Positions 1-8,696 are shown, counted from the stretch's first letter. The stretch is DNA of 64,000 nt from Neorhizobium galegae bv. officinalis (GCA_000985875.1 CCRI01000010.1:202244-266243); one strand, 5' to 3'. Notes: generated by a model from the sequence alone, not told the origin. Translations and numbers: made by a program.

Positions 1-153
1 GGCCACCCCGCCGGCCGCGGCCTGCACTGGCGCACCTTCGTCGCCGCCTTCAACGGGTTCGACATGTCCGAGGCGGAGGAAGCGGACATGGCCGAAGGCG
101 CCAAGGCGGCGTTCCGGCGGGTGCATGCGCTGGTGGATGAGTTTTTCGTTTGA
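1..153 (+). CDS. 3' fragment of an unassigned protein (possibly heme-oxygenase-like)
   Basis: An open frame enters from the left window edge and ends at TGA 151-153, giving the last 50 residues of a protein. The codon usage is GC-rich at third positions, as expected of a real gene here. The tail has a Trp-x2-Phe segment followed by an acidic Ala/Glu-rich helix and a closing Phe-rich helix. This resembles the end of bacterial biliverdin-producing heme oxygenases, but the match is by eye and too short to be firm. It reads in the same direction as dapF but is separated from it by about 470 bases with a repeat, so it is probably a separate transcription unit. Confidence 0.5.
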   Translation, partial: GHPAGRGLHWRTFVAAFNGFDMSEAEEADMAEGAKAAFRRVHALVDEFFV

Positions 154-622
154 TGGGCTCTGATTTCTCCGCCAGGGCGGTAGGGCGATTGCAGGCGAGT
201 CGCGAGGCGGTGCGGCATCCCTAACCCTCCCCCTTGTGGGGAGGGTGGCCGGCAGGCGGGAGGGGTGTTTGGGCGCAATGAAGATCCCCTCCCCAACCCT
301 GCCTGGGTTGAGCCACTCGTCTCAACCCGTCCTGCGGACCCCCACAAGGGGGAGGGGCTCCACGCAGCGCCCCATCCCCTCATATGCGATCGTCCTGCCA
401 AGGCTGGGGAGAATGGAATCAACATCCTACGCAGTTGAGTGTTGGAATTCCAAGAGAGGGGGCATGACCCACAATGCTCCGCCGGAATGTTTCGCGAGAC
501 GCTCGCAGCGGCTAAGCCGGTGCCACGCCAAGGGCATTGCCTCACCCCCACTGGTAATTCCCTGCCTTTTCCGCCATATACAGCCCGATAAGCGGGCAGA
601 TGGCCCGGAATGGATTAATGTC
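154..622. other. Intergenic stretch upstream of dapF
   Basis: This 469-base stretch holds a palindromic repeat (222-360) in its first half. In the second half I see no convincing gene. An open frame continues from 236 into dapF, but its upstream part is composed of repeat and low-quality codons, so I treat it as non-coding leader. No promoter could be fixed with confidence. Confidence 0.6.
222..360. repeat. Palindromic element copy 1, arms in reversed order
   Basis: The left part (about 224-268) carries the C-rich/G-rich hairpin with a TTGTGG centre followed by the GGCCGGCAGG motif. The right part (about 291-360) carries the inverse arrangement ending in an ACAAGGGGGAGGGG arm. Inside the right part, GGGTTGAG (305-312) pairs with CTCAACCC (321-328). 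The motifs match those of the elements at 5829-6054 and 8720-8944, so this is one family. Rhizobial genomes are known to carry such intergenic mosaic elements (RIME-like), but family identity is not proven here. Confidence 0.7.
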
Positions 623-1540
623 ATGACGGAACTGGTGGAATTCGCGCGGATGAACGGGCTTGGCAACAAGATCCTGGTCGTCGACATGCGCGGCCGCGCC
701 GACATGGTGACGCCTGAAGCCGCGATCGCGTTAAATGCCGATGCGGCCACGCAGTTCGACCAGATCATGGCGATCCACGATCCGAAGGCTCAAGGCACCG
801 ACGCCTGGGTCGACATCCTCAATTCCGACGGTTCGAAGGCGCAGGCCTGCGGCAATGGCATGCGCTGCGTGGTGCAGGCGCTCAGCGCCGAGACCGGCCG
901 CAAGACCTTTACCTTCCAGACCGTCGCCGGCATCCTCAATGCGGTCGAGCATGAGGATGGCACGATTTCGGTCGATATGGGAAAGCCGGTGTTCGAGTGG
1001 GACCGCATTCCGCTTGCCGAGGAATTTTTCGACACCAGCCGGATCGAGCTGCAGATCGGCCCGATCGACGCGCCGATCCTGCATTCGCCGTCCGCCATGT
1101 CGATGGGCAATCCGCATGCGGTCTTCTGGGTGACAAGCGATCCGATGAGCTTCGATCTCGAACGGTTCGGGCCGCTGCTGGAAAACCATCCGATGTTTCC
1201 GGAAAAGGCCAATATCACGCTGGCGCAGGTGACCTCCAAGTCGTCGCTGCGCACCCGCACTTGGGAACGTGGCGCCGGCCTGACGCTCGCCTGCGGTTCG
1301 GCGGCCTGTGCCGCCGCCGTTTCCGCCGCTCGCACCGGGCGCACCGGCCGCACGGTGACGATCGACGTCGCCTCCAGCCCGGTCCGCCAGCCGCTGGTCA
1401 TCCAGTGGCGCGGTGACGATCACGTCGTCATGACCGGTCCGGCCGAATGGGAATGGTCCGGCAAGGTCGATCCGACTATCGGAACCTTTACCCGTGACAC
1501 AGTGCAGGATGCCGACGGCCCGGAGGCTCGGGTCAATTGA
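623..1540 (+). CDS. dapF: Diaminopimelate epimerase
   Basis: DapF interconverts LL- and meso-diaminopimelate in the cytoplasm, the penultimate step of lysine synthesis and a source of peptidoglycan cross-linking residues. The protein has the two halves of the family, each with its catalytic cysteine: Cys76 in a CGNGMRC motif and Cys224 in an ACGSAAC motif. I chose ATG 623 because the protein then begins a few residues before the conserved FARMNGLGN segment and is 305 residues long, normal for rhizobial DapF. The open frame extends further upstream to 236, but that part is repeat and leader sequence. The stop overlaps the TTG start of mtaB, so the two are probably translationally coupled. The operon dapF-mtaB-ftsY-yciB is typical of Rhizobiales. 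Confidence 0.96.
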   Translation: MTELVEFARMNGLGNKILVVDMRGRADMVTPEAAIALNADAATQFDQIMAIHDPKAQGTDAWVDILNSDGSKAQACGNGMRCVVQALSAETGRKTFTFQTVAGILNAVEHEDGTISVDMGKPVFEWDRIPLAEEFFDTSRIELQIGPIDAPILHSPSAMSMGNPHAVFWVTSDPMSFDLERFGPLLENHPMFPEKANITLAQVTSKSSLRTRTWERGAGLTLACGSAACAAAVSAARTGRTGRTVTIDVASSPVRQPLVIQWRGDDHVVMTGPAEWEWSGKVDPTIGTFTRDTVQDADGPEARVN

Positions 1541-2823
1541 GCGGCGTCGAGGTCATCACCTTCGGCTGTCGGCTCAATACCTATGAATCGGAAGTGATGC
1601 GGGCAGAGGCCGAAAAGGCCGGGCTCAACAACGCCATCCTGGTCAATACCTGCGCCGTCACCGGCGAGGCCGTGCGCCAGGCCCGCCAGGCGATCCGCCG
1701 GGCGCGGCGCGAAAACCCGCATGCCCGCATCATCGTCACAGGCTGCGCTGCCCAGACCGAAAAAGACACCTTTGCCGGCATGGCCGAAGTCGATGCCGTG
1801 CTCGGCAACGAGGAGAAGCTGAAAAGCGCCTCCTACCGGGCGCTGCCGGATTTCGGCGTCTCGGCGGAAGAGAAACTCCGTGTCAACGACATCATGAGCG
1901 TGCGCGCCACCGCGCCGCAGATGGTGAAGCATATCGACGGCCATGTGCGCGCCTTCATCCAGGTGCAGAACGGCTGCGATCACCGCTGCACCTTCTGCAT
2001 CATCCCCTATGGCCGCGGCAATTCCCGCTCGGTGCCGATGGGCGCCGTGGTCGATCAGGCCCGGCGGCTGACCGAAAGCGGTTATCGCGAGATCGTGCTG
2101 ACCGGCGTCGATGCCACCAGCTACGGCGCCGATCTCCCCGGCCAGCCGTCGCTCGGGCTTCTCGCCAAGACGCTGCTCAAACAGGTGCCGGAGATCCTGC
2201 GCCTTCGCCTGTCCTCGATCGACAGTATCGAGGCGGACAAACACCTCTGGGACCTGATCGCCGACGAGCCGCGGTTCATGCCGCATCTGCACCTGTCGCT
2301 GCAGCATGGCGACGACATGATCCTCAAGCGGATGAAGCGCCGCCACTCGCGCGCCGAGGCGCTGGCCTTCACCGAACAGGCGCGGCGCCTGCGGCCCGAG
2401 ATCGCCTTCGGGGCGGATATGATCGCCGGTTTCCCGACCGAGACCGAAGAGATGTTCGAGAATGCCGCGACGCTCTCGGAAGAGGCGGGCATCTCCTTCC
2501 TGCACGTCTTCCCCTATAGCCCGCGCTCGGGCACGCCAGCTGCCCGCATGCCGCAGGTCGATCGGGCTGTCGTCAAGGACCGGGCGGCGCGGCTGCGCGC
2601 GCGCGGCGAGGTGCTGCATCGCGTCCATCTCGACCGCATGGTCGGCACCGAGCAGGCGATCATCGTCGAGAACAACGGCATGGCGCATACGGAAAACTTT
2701 TCGCTGGTGGCCGTGCCTCGCCTCGTTCCCCGCGAGTTCACGCGGGTTACGATTACCGGCCATAACGGCAAACATCTGGAAATGCAGGTCACGTCCGCCC
2801 TTGTCCCGTCTCGGGCGGCGTAA
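1537..2823 (+). CDS. mtaB: tRNA ms2t6A37 methylthiotransferase
   Basis: MtaB adds a methylthio group to t6A37 of tRNAs reading ANN codons, using two [4Fe-4S] clusters and S-adenosylmethionine. The N-terminal UPF0004 domain shows its three cluster cysteines in [15 protein letters not shown] and GCAAQ segments. The radical-SAM core has Cys147-x3-Cys151-x2-Cys154. A C-terminal TRAM-like segment follows (about residues 365-425). The start is a TTG (1537-1539) overlapping the dapF stop, with a CGGAGG ribosome site at 1521-1526. An ATG further in would delete the first cluster motif, so the TTG is preferred. The t6A substrate is made with TsaD, which is encoded at 45.6 kb in this window. Confidence 0.95.
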   Translation: MSGVEVITFGCRLNTYESEVMRAEAEKAGLNNAILVNTCAVTGEAVRQARQAIRRARRENPHARIIVTGCAAQTEKDTFAGMAEVDAVLGNEEKLKSASYRALPDFGVSAEEKLRVNDIMSVRATAPQMVKHIDGHVRAFIQVQNGCDHRCTFCIIPYGRGNSRSVPMGAVVDQARRLTESGYREIVLTGVDATSYGADLPGQPSLGLLAKTLLKQVPEILRLRLSSIDSIEADKHLWDLIADEPRFMPHLHLSLQHGDDMILKRMKRRHSRAEALAFTEQARRLRPEIAFGADMIAGFPTETEEMFENAATLSEEAGISFLHVFPYSPRSGTPAARMPQVDRAVVKDRAARLRARGEVLHRVHLDRMVGTEQAIIVENNGMAHTENFSLVAVPRLVPREFTRVTITGHNGKHLEMQVTSALVPSRAA

Positions 2824-2838
2824 CCGGAACAGGTTCTC

Positions 2839-4470
2839 ATGGCATTGGGCTTCATCAAACGCGTCTTCACCTTCGGCAAGCCCGCCGAGGAACCGGCACC
2901 CGATGCCGTAAGGCCGGAGGATATTGCCGCCATCCAGGCGGAACTGGAGCCGAAGTCGCGCGACGAAGACCTGCCGGTTTCGCCGGTCGATCCGGTGGCG
3001 CCGGCTGAGATCGAGACGGCTGGCGGGCCTGTTTCGGATGTGGTGGCGGAGAATGTCGATCTGTCTGAGGCGGAGACTGCCGACGACGAGGAGTCGGCGC
3101 TGCTTTCCGGTGTCGAAGCCGCATCCGATATCGGCATGGTGCCGCTGTCGTTGCTGCAGGCGGAAGCCGAGGCCGAGGAAGACGCCGTTGGATCGGCGGA
3201 AGCACCCCCCTCTGTCCTGTCGGACATCTCCCCCTCAAGGGGGGAGATCACGGATGAGCCGCCTCTTTCCCATTCTACCGACAGTGTTGCTGCTGCGGAC
3301 TCGAAGTCTGTTTTAGGGCAAGGAGCTACCCACGATTCGATCTCCCCCCTTGAGGGGGAGATGTCCGGCAGGACAGAGGGGGGTGAGGCGCGGTCTGCAG
3401 AGCAGAGCAATCGATCCAGTGAATCGATTGCAGCAACGAACGTCCTGAGCCAAAGCGAAGGGCTGGAGCCGCCGCCCGAGCCCACCCTCCCCAGAGGTTT
3501 CTCCACCGTCCGCCCGGAACCCACGCCCGAACCCGTTATCCCCCAGCCGAAACTCACCTGGTTCCAGCGCCTGCGCGCCGGCCTCGCTCGCACGTCGTCG
3601 CAGCTCACCGGCCAGATCAGCGCGCTCTTTACCAAGCGCAAGCTGGACGACGACACGCTGGAACAGCTCGAAGACCTGCTGATCCAGGCCGATCTCGGCG
3701 TCGAGACCGCCATGCGGGTCACCGGCGCGCTGTCGTCCGAGCGTTATGGCAAGGACGTCACCGGCGAAGACGTGTCGCGGATCATGGCGGCCGAAATCAC
3801 CAGGGTTCTTGCGCCAGTCGCAAAGCCGCTGGCGCTCGATCTCAATCACAAGCCGCATGTCATCCTCGTCGTCGGCGTCAACGGCACCGGCAAGACGACG
3901 ACGATCGGCAAGCTGGCGGCGAAACTGTCAGGCTCCGGCCTCAAGGTCATGCTCGCCGCCGGCGATACGTTTCGCGCGGCCGCGATCGAGCAGCTGAAGA
4001 TCTGGGCGGACCGCACCGGCTCTGGCTTTATCGGCACCAAGCTCGGCGCCGATGCGGCGGGGCTTGCCTATGATGCTTACGAGCAGGCGCGTGCCAACAA
4101 GAGCGACGTCCTGATCATCGATACCGCCGGCCGGCTGCAGAACCGCACCGAGCTGATGGCCGAGCTCGAAAAGATCGTCCGCGTGCTCGGCAAGCTCGAT
4201 CCCGACGCGCCGCATACGGTGCTGCAGACGCTCGACGCCACGACCGGCCAGAACGCCATGAACCAGGTCGAGATCTTCCGCAATGTTGCCGGCGTCAGCG
4301 GCCTGATCATGACCAAGCTCGACGGCACGGCGCGCGGCGGCATTCTCGTGGCGATCGCCGCCAAGCACAAGCTGCCAGTCTATTTCATCGGGGTCGGCGA
4401 GGGTGTAGACGATCTCGAACCCTTCGAGGCGCAGGATTTTGCGCGCGCCATTGCCGGGATTGCCCATTGA
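2839..4470 (+). CDS. ftsY: Signal recognition particle receptor FtsY (SRP GTPase) with repeat-derived insert
   Basis: FtsY docks the SRP-ribosome complex at the inner membrane and hydrolyses GTP together with Ffh. The C-terminal NG domain is complete: N-domain helices (about residues 245-330), the P-loop GVNGTGKTT from residue 346, DTAGR and TKLDG motifs. The N-terminal A domain (about residues 1-240) is acidic and low in complexity. Residues about 122-182 are encoded by a palindromic repeat element (3204-3384) that is read without a stop or frame change. The A domain is poorly conserved across the family, so the insert is likely tolerated. The protein is 543 residues. The gene follows mtaB by 15 bases with no terminator between them. 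Confidence 0.96.
   Translation: MALGFIKRVFTFGKPAEEPAPDAVRPEDIAAIQAELEPKSRDEDLPVSPVDPVAPAEIETAGGPVSDVVAENVDLSEAETADDEESALLSGVEAASDIGMVPLSLLQAEAEAEEDAVGSAEAPPSVLSDISPSRGEITDEPPLSHSTDSVAAADSKSVLGQGATHDSISPLEGEMSGRTEGGEARSAEQSNRSSESIAATNVLSQSEGLEPPPEPTLPRGFSTVRPEPTPEPVIPQPKLTWFQRLRAGLARTSSQLTGQISALFTKRKLDDDTLEQLEDLLIQADLGVETAMRVTGALSSERYGKDVTGEDVSRIMAAEITRVLAPVAKPLALDLNHKPHVILVVGVNGTGKTTTIGKLAAKLSGSGLKVMLAAGDTFRAAAIEQLKIWADRTGSGFIGTKLGADAAGLAYDAYEQARANKSDVLIIDTAGRLQNRTELMAELEKIVRVLGKLDPDAPHTVLQTLDATTGQNAMNQVEIFRNVAGVSGLIMTKLDGTARGGILVAIAAKHKLPVYFIGVGEGVDDLEPFEAQDFARAIAGIAH
3204..3384. repeat. Palindromic element copy 2, inside ftsY
   Basis: Two inverted arms of about 46 bases (3204-3249 and 3339-3384) flank about 89 bases. 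Each arm has an internal hairpin built on CTCCCCCTCAAGGGGGGAG. The right arm repeats the ATGTCCGGCAGGACAGAGG segment that also appears (with small changes) at 8921-8940. The element is open in the ftsY frame and encodes residues about 122-182, including SPSRGEI and SPLEGEM peptides from the two arms. Downstream, a smaller imperfect palindrome (AATCGATCCAGTGAATCGATT, about 3409-3429) may be part of the same insertion. Confidence 0.85.
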
Positions 4471-4534
4471 TGCCACAAATCTGCCTTGGCATCCGCGCAG
4501 GGCCAAGGCAGGATTAAGCAGGTTTGACCAATAT

Positions 4535-5218
4535 ATGAAATTCGAAAGCGACACGACGCCCACCGCTGCCGACCGGCACCATCCAATGCTGAAGCTTGCG
4601 CTTGAGCTCGGGCCGCTGCTTGTCTTCTTCTTCGCCAATCTGCGCGGAGAATGGCTTGCCGCAACTTTTCCGTGGCTTTCGGTGCTCGGCGGCCCGCTTT
4701 TCATCGCCAGCGGCCTGTTCATGCTCGCGACCGTCGTTTCGCTCGTCGTCTCGAAGATCGTTCTCGGGCATCTGCCTATGATGCCCTTCATTTCCGGCAT
4801 CGTCGTGCTTGTCTTCGGCGGGCTCGGCATCTGGCTGCAGGACGAGCTGTTCTTCAAGATGAAGCCGACCATCATCAACACGCTGTTCGGCGTCGTGCTG
4901 CTCGGCGGCCTGCTGTTCGGCAAATCGCTCCTCGGCTATGTGTTCAATGCGGCCTTCCAGCTCGATGATGCCGGCTGGCGCAAGCTCACCATCCGCTGGG
5001 GTGTGTTCTTCCTGTTCCTTGCCGTCCTCAACGAAATCGTCTGGCGCGGCGCGAACGCCTATTACCTGCCCGACGTCAAGGCGGCGGACAATTTCTGGGT
5101 CGCCTTCAAGGTCTGGGGCACGATGCCGATCACGCTGATCTTCACCATGACGCAGATGCCGCTGATCATGCGCCACACGGTCCAGGACCCGTCAGGCGAA
5201 GCCGAGGTCGAAAAGTGA
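4535..5218 (+). CDS. yciB: Septation protein A / inner-membrane protein YciB family
   Basis: The 227-residue protein is a multi-spanning membrane protein with about five to six hydrophobic segments beginning at the [17 protein letters not shown] stretch, the hallmark of the YciB/IspZ (septation protein A) family. In enterobacteria YciB has been linked to cell-envelope integrity and septation; the exact role in rhizobia is unknown. ATG 4535 gives a short polar N-terminus before the conserved region, as in rhizobial relatives. A longer frame to 4439 exists but would overlap the end of ftsY. It follows ftsY by 64 bases and overlaps the next gene by 4 bases. Confidence 0.9.
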   Translation: MKFESDTTPTAADRHHPMLKLALELGPLLVFFFANLRGEWLAATFPWLSVLGGPLFIASGLFMLATVVSLVVSKIVLGHLPMMPFISGIVVLVFGGLGIWLQDELFFKMKPTIINTLFGVVLLGGLLFGKSLLGYVFNAAFQLDDAGWRKLTIRWGVFFLFLAVLNEIVWRGANAYYLPDVKAADNFWVAFKVWGTMPITLIFTMTQMPLIMRHTVQDPSGEAEVEK

Positions 5219-5802
5219 CTGCAGCGGAATTCTTCCCATCGAGTTCTTCCTCCCGGCGCTGGCTTCTCGCCGCGCTCATCCTGTTTCTGCTCCAGATCGC
5301 CATCCTCTACGTGATGGGGCGCATTCCGATCTGCGAATGCGGTTATGTGAAATTCTGGGAAGGCGGGGTGAACACCAGCGGCAATTCGCAGCATCTCTCC
5401 GACTGGTACACGCCGTCGCACATCATCCACGGTTTCCTGTTCTACGGTCTTGGCTGGCTGATCCTGCGCCGCGCGCCGCTGACGGCCCGGCTGTCGCTGG
5501 CGGTGCTGATCGAGGCCGCCTGGGAGATCGCCGAGAATTCGCCATTGATCATCGACCGCTACCGCACCGCGACCATGGCGCTCGGTTATACCGGCGACAG
5601 CATCCTCAATTCGGCAATGGACACGGTGTTCATGGCGCTCGGCTTCTTCGCCGCCTCGCGCCTGCCGGTCTGGCTGACGATCGCGATCGCGATCTTCTTC
5701 GAGCTTGCGACAGGCTACATCATCCGCGACAATCTGACGCTCAACGTGCTGATGCTCGTCTGGCCGGTCGATGCTGTTCGGGTGTGGCAGGGCGGGCTGT
5801 AG
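5215..5802 (+). CDS. DUF2585 (UPF0314) membrane protein
   Basis: This 195-residue membrane protein starts at GTG 5215, which overlaps the yciB stop (GTGA), so it is likely translated by coupling. It has an N-terminal membrane segment (about residues 15-35), a [11 protein letters not shown] motif with two close cysteines, a conserved [12 protein letters not shown] segment, and three more membrane helices. These are the features of DUF2585/UPF0314, a family found mainly in Rhizobiales and of unknown function. The conserved His and Trp residues suggest a membrane enzyme or ligand-binding protein, but that is inference. Confidence 0.85.
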   Translation: MTAAEFFPSSSSSRRWLLAALILFLLQIAILYVMGRIPICECGYVKFWEGGVNTSGNSQHLSDWYTPSHIIHGFLFYGLGWLILRRAPLTARLSLAVLIEAAWEIAENSPLIIDRYRTATMALGYTGDSILNSAMDTVFMALGFFAASRLPVWLTIAIAIFFELATGYIIRDNLTLNVLMLVWPVDAVRVWQGGL

Positions 5803-6368
5803 GTTTCGGCTGCGGGCGAGGGAAAAAAGACCCCTCCCGGCCTGCCGGCCACCCTCCCCACAAGGGGGAGGGAGACCAAGCCGCGATGCTCCTGCCAAAC
5901 CATAGACCTCGATTGTTGGCTCAAGATCGCCGCTTGATCGAAGATATGACTACTCTCATTATTGAAGACATCCTGCTCACGACGGGGAACTGCGAGCAGG
6001 CGGCATATATCCCTCCCCCTTGTGGGGAGGGTGCCCGGCAGGGCGGGAGGGGTCTTTAACAGGGGACGATTTAACCCGCTCATGAAAAATGCCCCCAACA
6101 GCATCAATGCTTTGCGGACATTCACTTCCCCGCTCGTCCCCGTCTATTCGAAACCACCCCATAATTACCCCGTCATCGGATGGGAGACCGGGTTCGCGAA
6201 CCGGCATCCTCGTCCAAGGGTTTTCGGACCCAGGTTTCCGGTGATGGTTGCGAAGGCGATAGACGAGGGCTCGGCAATCCTCATTCGACCGCCGAAAGCA
6301 GCCGGGGCAGGCACAAACCACCTACCTCCCACATACCCGATACCGCCTGCCCCATTCCCAAAGCAAAA
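5803..6368. other. Intergenic stretch between DUF2585 and ccmG
   Basis: The first half contains palindromic element copy 3 (5829-6054). The rest (6055-6368) has no open frame with convincing codon use on either strand. A perfect 12-base palindrome GGTTCGCGAACC lies at 6191-6202 in an otherwise unassigned region. It could hold a small RNA or regulatory site, but nothing supports a specific call. Confidence 0.6.
5829..6054. repeat. Palindromic element copy 3
   Basis: Two inverted arms of about 45 bases lie at 5829-5873 and 6010-6054. Each contains a hairpin (CCTCCCC ACAA GGGGGAGG type) and the GGCCTGCCGGCC / GCCCGGCAGGGC motif. The span is 226 bases, nearly the same as copy 4 at 8720-8944, though the inner 136 bases show only weak likeness to that copy. 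It sits between the convergent ends of the DUF2585 gene and ccmG. Confidence 0.85.
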
Positions 6369-6395
6369 CCGCGCCGGACAAGACGTCCGGCGCGG
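6369..6395 (-). terminator. Intrinsic terminator of the ccm operon
   Basis: A perfect 11-base stem (CCGCGCCGGAC at 6369-6379 with GTCCGGCGCGG at 6385-6395) closes a 5-base loop. On the minus strand it is followed by TTTTG. It lies 20 bases past the ccmG stop. Confidence 0.85.
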
Positions 6396-6415
6396 CCAAA
6401 ACTGCTGGTGCCTGA

Positions 6416-7018
6416 TCAGCCCTTCGCCGAAGCCTTTTCGATCGCCGGCAGGAGATCCTGCGTCAGGCTGCGGGCGTCGAAGGGACCGACCTTCTTGTAG
6501 AGGATCGTGCCGTCAGGCGCGACCAGATAGCTTTCCGGAATACCGTAGACACCCCAGTCGATCGCCGCCTTGCCGTTCGGATCCACGCCGATCGCCTTGT
6601 AAGGGTTGCCGAGTTCGCCGAGGAAACGCAGCGCGTTGTCGTTGCGGTCCTTGTAGTTGATGCCGACGATGGTGAGCCGGCTATCGTTCGCCAGCTCCTT
6701 CAGGATCGGGTGTTCCTGCCGGCAGGGCACGCACCAGGAGGCAAAGACGTTGACGAGCGTCAGCTTGCCGGTGATCGCGGCAGACGTCAGTGCTGCGGTG
6801 TTCGAGCCCTCCAGCGGCGGAAGGGCCAGCGACGGCGCCTTCTTGCCGATCAGGGCGGAGGGAATGGCCGAGACGTCACGGCCGTTGACGTCCTGGTCGT
6901 AGAGCATCTTGCCGGCGACGGCGGCAAAACCCAGGAAGATCACCAACGGAATCAGCGGCAGTGCATGACGTGCCAGGCTTTTGCGCGCGGCGGGCTGGTT
7001 TTCGGTCTCGATGCTCAT
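6416..7018 (-). CDS. ccmG: Thiol:disulfide interchange protein CcmG (DsbE)
   Basis: CcmG is a membrane-anchored periplasmic thioredoxin that keeps the apocytochrome c heme-binding cysteines reduced for heme attachment. The 200-residue protein has an N-terminal membrane anchor (about residues 17-39), a thioredoxin fold, the active site Trp95-Cys96-Val-Pro-Cys99, and a cis-proline YGIPES segment. It is the last gene of the minus-strand ccm operon, overlaps ccmD by 4 bases, and is followed by a strong terminator. The ccmE, ccmF and ccmH genes are not in the window and must lie elsewhere, as is usual in rhizobia. Confidence 0.95.
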   Translation of the reverse strand: MSIETENQPAARKSLARHALPLIPLVIFLGFAAVAGKMLYDQDVNGRDVSAIPSALIGKKAPSLALPPLEGSNTAALTSAAITGKLTLVNVFASWCVPCRQEHPILKELANDSRLTIVGINYKDRNDNALRFLGELGNPYKAIGVDPNGKAAIDWGVYGIPESYLVAPDGTILYKKVGPFDARSLTQDLLPAIEKASAKG

Positions 7019-7185
7019 CCCGCGTCACCTGTCGGCTGGGCGGAGCGGCGGCGGATGCCGGAGGCTTCGAGCTCGGCCAGTTCCTGCCTGCGGGCGCGAC
7101 CGTCCAGCCAGGTCCAGGCGATCAGACAGAGGATGACGATCGCCGTAACGGCATAGGACATGGCTATATAAAAGGTGTGGGTCAT
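7015..7185 (-). CDS. ccmD: Heme exporter protein CcmD
   Basis: CcmD is a very small membrane protein that helps release holo-CcmE from the CcmABC complex. The 56-residue product has one membrane segment beginning at the Tyr-rich THTFYIAMSYAV stretch and a basic, cytoplasmic DGRARRQELAELE segment typical of the family. ATG 7185 was chosen because the upstream extension of the frame overlaps ccmC and adds no family sequence. It lies 4 bases after ccmC and overlaps ccmG by 4 bases. Confidence 0.9.
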   Translation of the reverse strand: MTHTFYIAMSYAVTAIVILCLIAWTWLDGRARRQELAELEASGIRRRSAQPTGDAG

Positions 7186-7189
7186 GGTT

Positions 7190-7948
7190 TTACGCCTCCC
7201 GCCCGGCCAAACGCGCGGCCATGCGGCGCTGGGCGGCGACACGACGGCGCCAGATCTCGTTGCGCATCGCCATCACATGCAGGGTGAAGAACAGCAGCGT
7301 GAAGGCGATCGCCATGACCAGCAGCGGCCAGAGGAATTCCCGGTCGATGGTCGGGCCGCCCATGCGGATGACGCTTGCCGGCTGGTGCAGCGTATTCCAC
7401 CAGTCGACCGAGAACTTGATGATCGGGATGTTGACGAAGCCGACGAGGATCAGCACGGCCGAGACACGCGCCGCCCTCGACGGGTCGTCCATGGCGCGGT
7501 TGAGCGCGATCAGGCCGAGATACATGAGGAAAAGCACGAAGACGGAGGTGAGGCGCGCGTCCCAGACCCACCAGGTCCCCCACATCGGCCTGCCCCAGAG
7601 GGAGCCGGTGGCGAGCGCAATCAGCGTGAAGGCGGCGCCGAGCGGGGCTGCGGCCTTGTGGCTGACGTCGGCGAGGGGATGGCGCCAGACCAGCGTGCCG
7701 ATCGCCGAAACGGCCATCACCGTGTAGCACATCATCGACAGCCAGGCGGAGGGCACATGCACATACATGATGCGCACCGTCAGGCCCTGCTGGTAATCGC
7801 CCTCGGTGGTAAAACTCAGGTAGAGGCCGATCGCGAACAGGATCGCTGTGGCCGCCGCCATAAAGGGGAGGATGCGGGCCGCCAAAGCCAGAAACCGCGT
7901 CGGGTTGGCCAGGTCGCTGAACTTGCTGATGGCGAGGCTGTCGGTCAT
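7190..7948 (-). CDS. ccmC: Heme exporter membrane protein CcmC
   Basis: CcmC binds heme at the periplasmic face and loads it onto the chaperone CcmE. The 252-residue protein has six predicted membrane helices, the tryptophan-rich heme-handling motif WGTWWVWDARLTS (about residues 125-137), and the flanking histidines in HVPSAW and TLH segments. ATG 7948 is preferred; an in-frame GTG two codons upstream is possible. A 15-base tandem repeat occupies most of the gap to ccmB. Confidence 0.95.
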   Translation of the reverse strand: MTDSLAISKFSDLANPTRFLALAARILPFMAAATAILFAIGLYLSFTTEGDYQQGLTVRIMYVHVPSAWLSMMCYTVMAVSAIGTLVWRHPLADVSHKAAAPLGAAFTLIALATGSLWGRPMWGTWWVWDARLTSVFVLFLMYLGLIALNRAMDDPSRAARVSAVLILVGFVNIPIIKFSVDWWNTLHQPASVIRMGGPTIDREFLWPLLVMAIAFTLLFFTLHVMAMRNEIWRRRVAAQRRMAARLAGREA

Positions 7949-7980
7949 GGGCACTTTCTAATCTGCGCGCGGAAAAGCAG

Positions 7981-8040
7981 CTTGATCCCGGTCAACCCGA
8001 TCCGATTCAACCTGATCCTGATCAATCCGATTCTAGTCAA
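7981..8040. repeat. 15-bp degenerate tandem repeat, four copies
   Basis: Four units in exact register occupy 7981-7995, 7996-8010, 8011-8025 and 8026-8040, with a plus-strand consensus close to C-C-N-G-A-T-C-C-N-N-N-T-C-A-A. They fill most of the gap between ccmB and ccmC and cover the ccmB stop codon (minus-strand TGA, 8039-8037). In one minus-strand frame, not that of ccmB, they would encode Leu-x-Arg-Ile-x units. Confidence 0.8.
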
Positions 8041-8696
8041 TCGCCGGCATTGCGCAACGCCAGTGCCGCACCGAGCGGGCCGAGCACGGCAAAAAACATC
8101 GTGATTGCCACCAATATCAAGAAAGGCGGCATAAACGGGGCAGGGTCCTCGACCGCCGCATAGGAAGCGCTGACCCCGAAGATCAGCACGGGGATCGCGA
8201 GCGGCAGGACAAGGATCGAGACGAGCAGCCCGCCGCGCGGCAGGGCGACCGCGACCGCCGCTCCGACCGCGCCGATGAAGGTCAGCGCCGGCGTGCCGAC
8301 CAGCAGCGTCAGCATGGTGGCGCCGATCGCCACCTCGTCCATGTTCATGAACAGCCCGAGCAGCGGCGAGGCGATCACCAGCGGCAAGCCGTTGCCGAGC
8401 CAGTGGGCGAGGCATTTGACCAGCACGGTCAGGACGAGCGGATGTTCCTGCATCAGAAGAAGGTCGAGCGATCCGTCTTCGCGCTCGGTCTGGAACAGGC
8501 GGTCGAGGCCGAGCAGGGCCGACAGCAGCGCGCCGATCCAGACGATCGCCGGGCCGATGCGGGAGAGAAGGTTGAGATCCGGGCCGACGGCGAAGGGGAT
8601 GACGGCGACGACGGTCATGAAGAAGAGGACACCGATCAGGGCGCCGCCGCCGGCGCGGACGGAGAGTTTGAGGTCGCGGAGGAGGAGGGCTGTCAT
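8037..8696 (-). CDS. ccmB: Heme exporter protein CcmB
   Basis: CcmB is the membrane subunit of the CcmAB ABC transporter, which uses ATP to free heme-loaded CcmE from CcmC. The 219-residue protein has six membrane helices and the conserved FQTEREDGSLDLLLMQ segment (about residues 68-83) that contacts the ATPase. The stop lies in the last unit of a tandem repeat. The gap to ccmA is 265 bases and contains a palindromic element, an unusual spacing for this operon. Confidence 0.94.
   Translation of the reverse strand: MTALLLRDLKLSVRAGGGALIGVLFFMTVVAVIPFAVGPDLNLLSRIGPAIVWIGALLSALLGLDRLFQTEREDGSLDLLLMQEHPLVLTVLVKCLAHWLGNGLPLVIASPLLGLFMNMDEVAIGATMLTLLVGTPALTFIGAVGAAVAVALPRGGLLVSILVLPLAIPVLIFGVSASYAAVEDPAPFMPPFLILVAITMFFAVLGPLGAALALRNAGD

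Noticed and set aside
236..622. Upstream extension of the dapF frame
   Set aside because: It runs through a palindromic repeat and has no family sequence; DapF length and start fit ATG 623.
7981..8040. CRISPR-like array
   Set aside because: The units are 15 bases, adjacent and degenerate, with no spacers, and there are no cas genes in the window.
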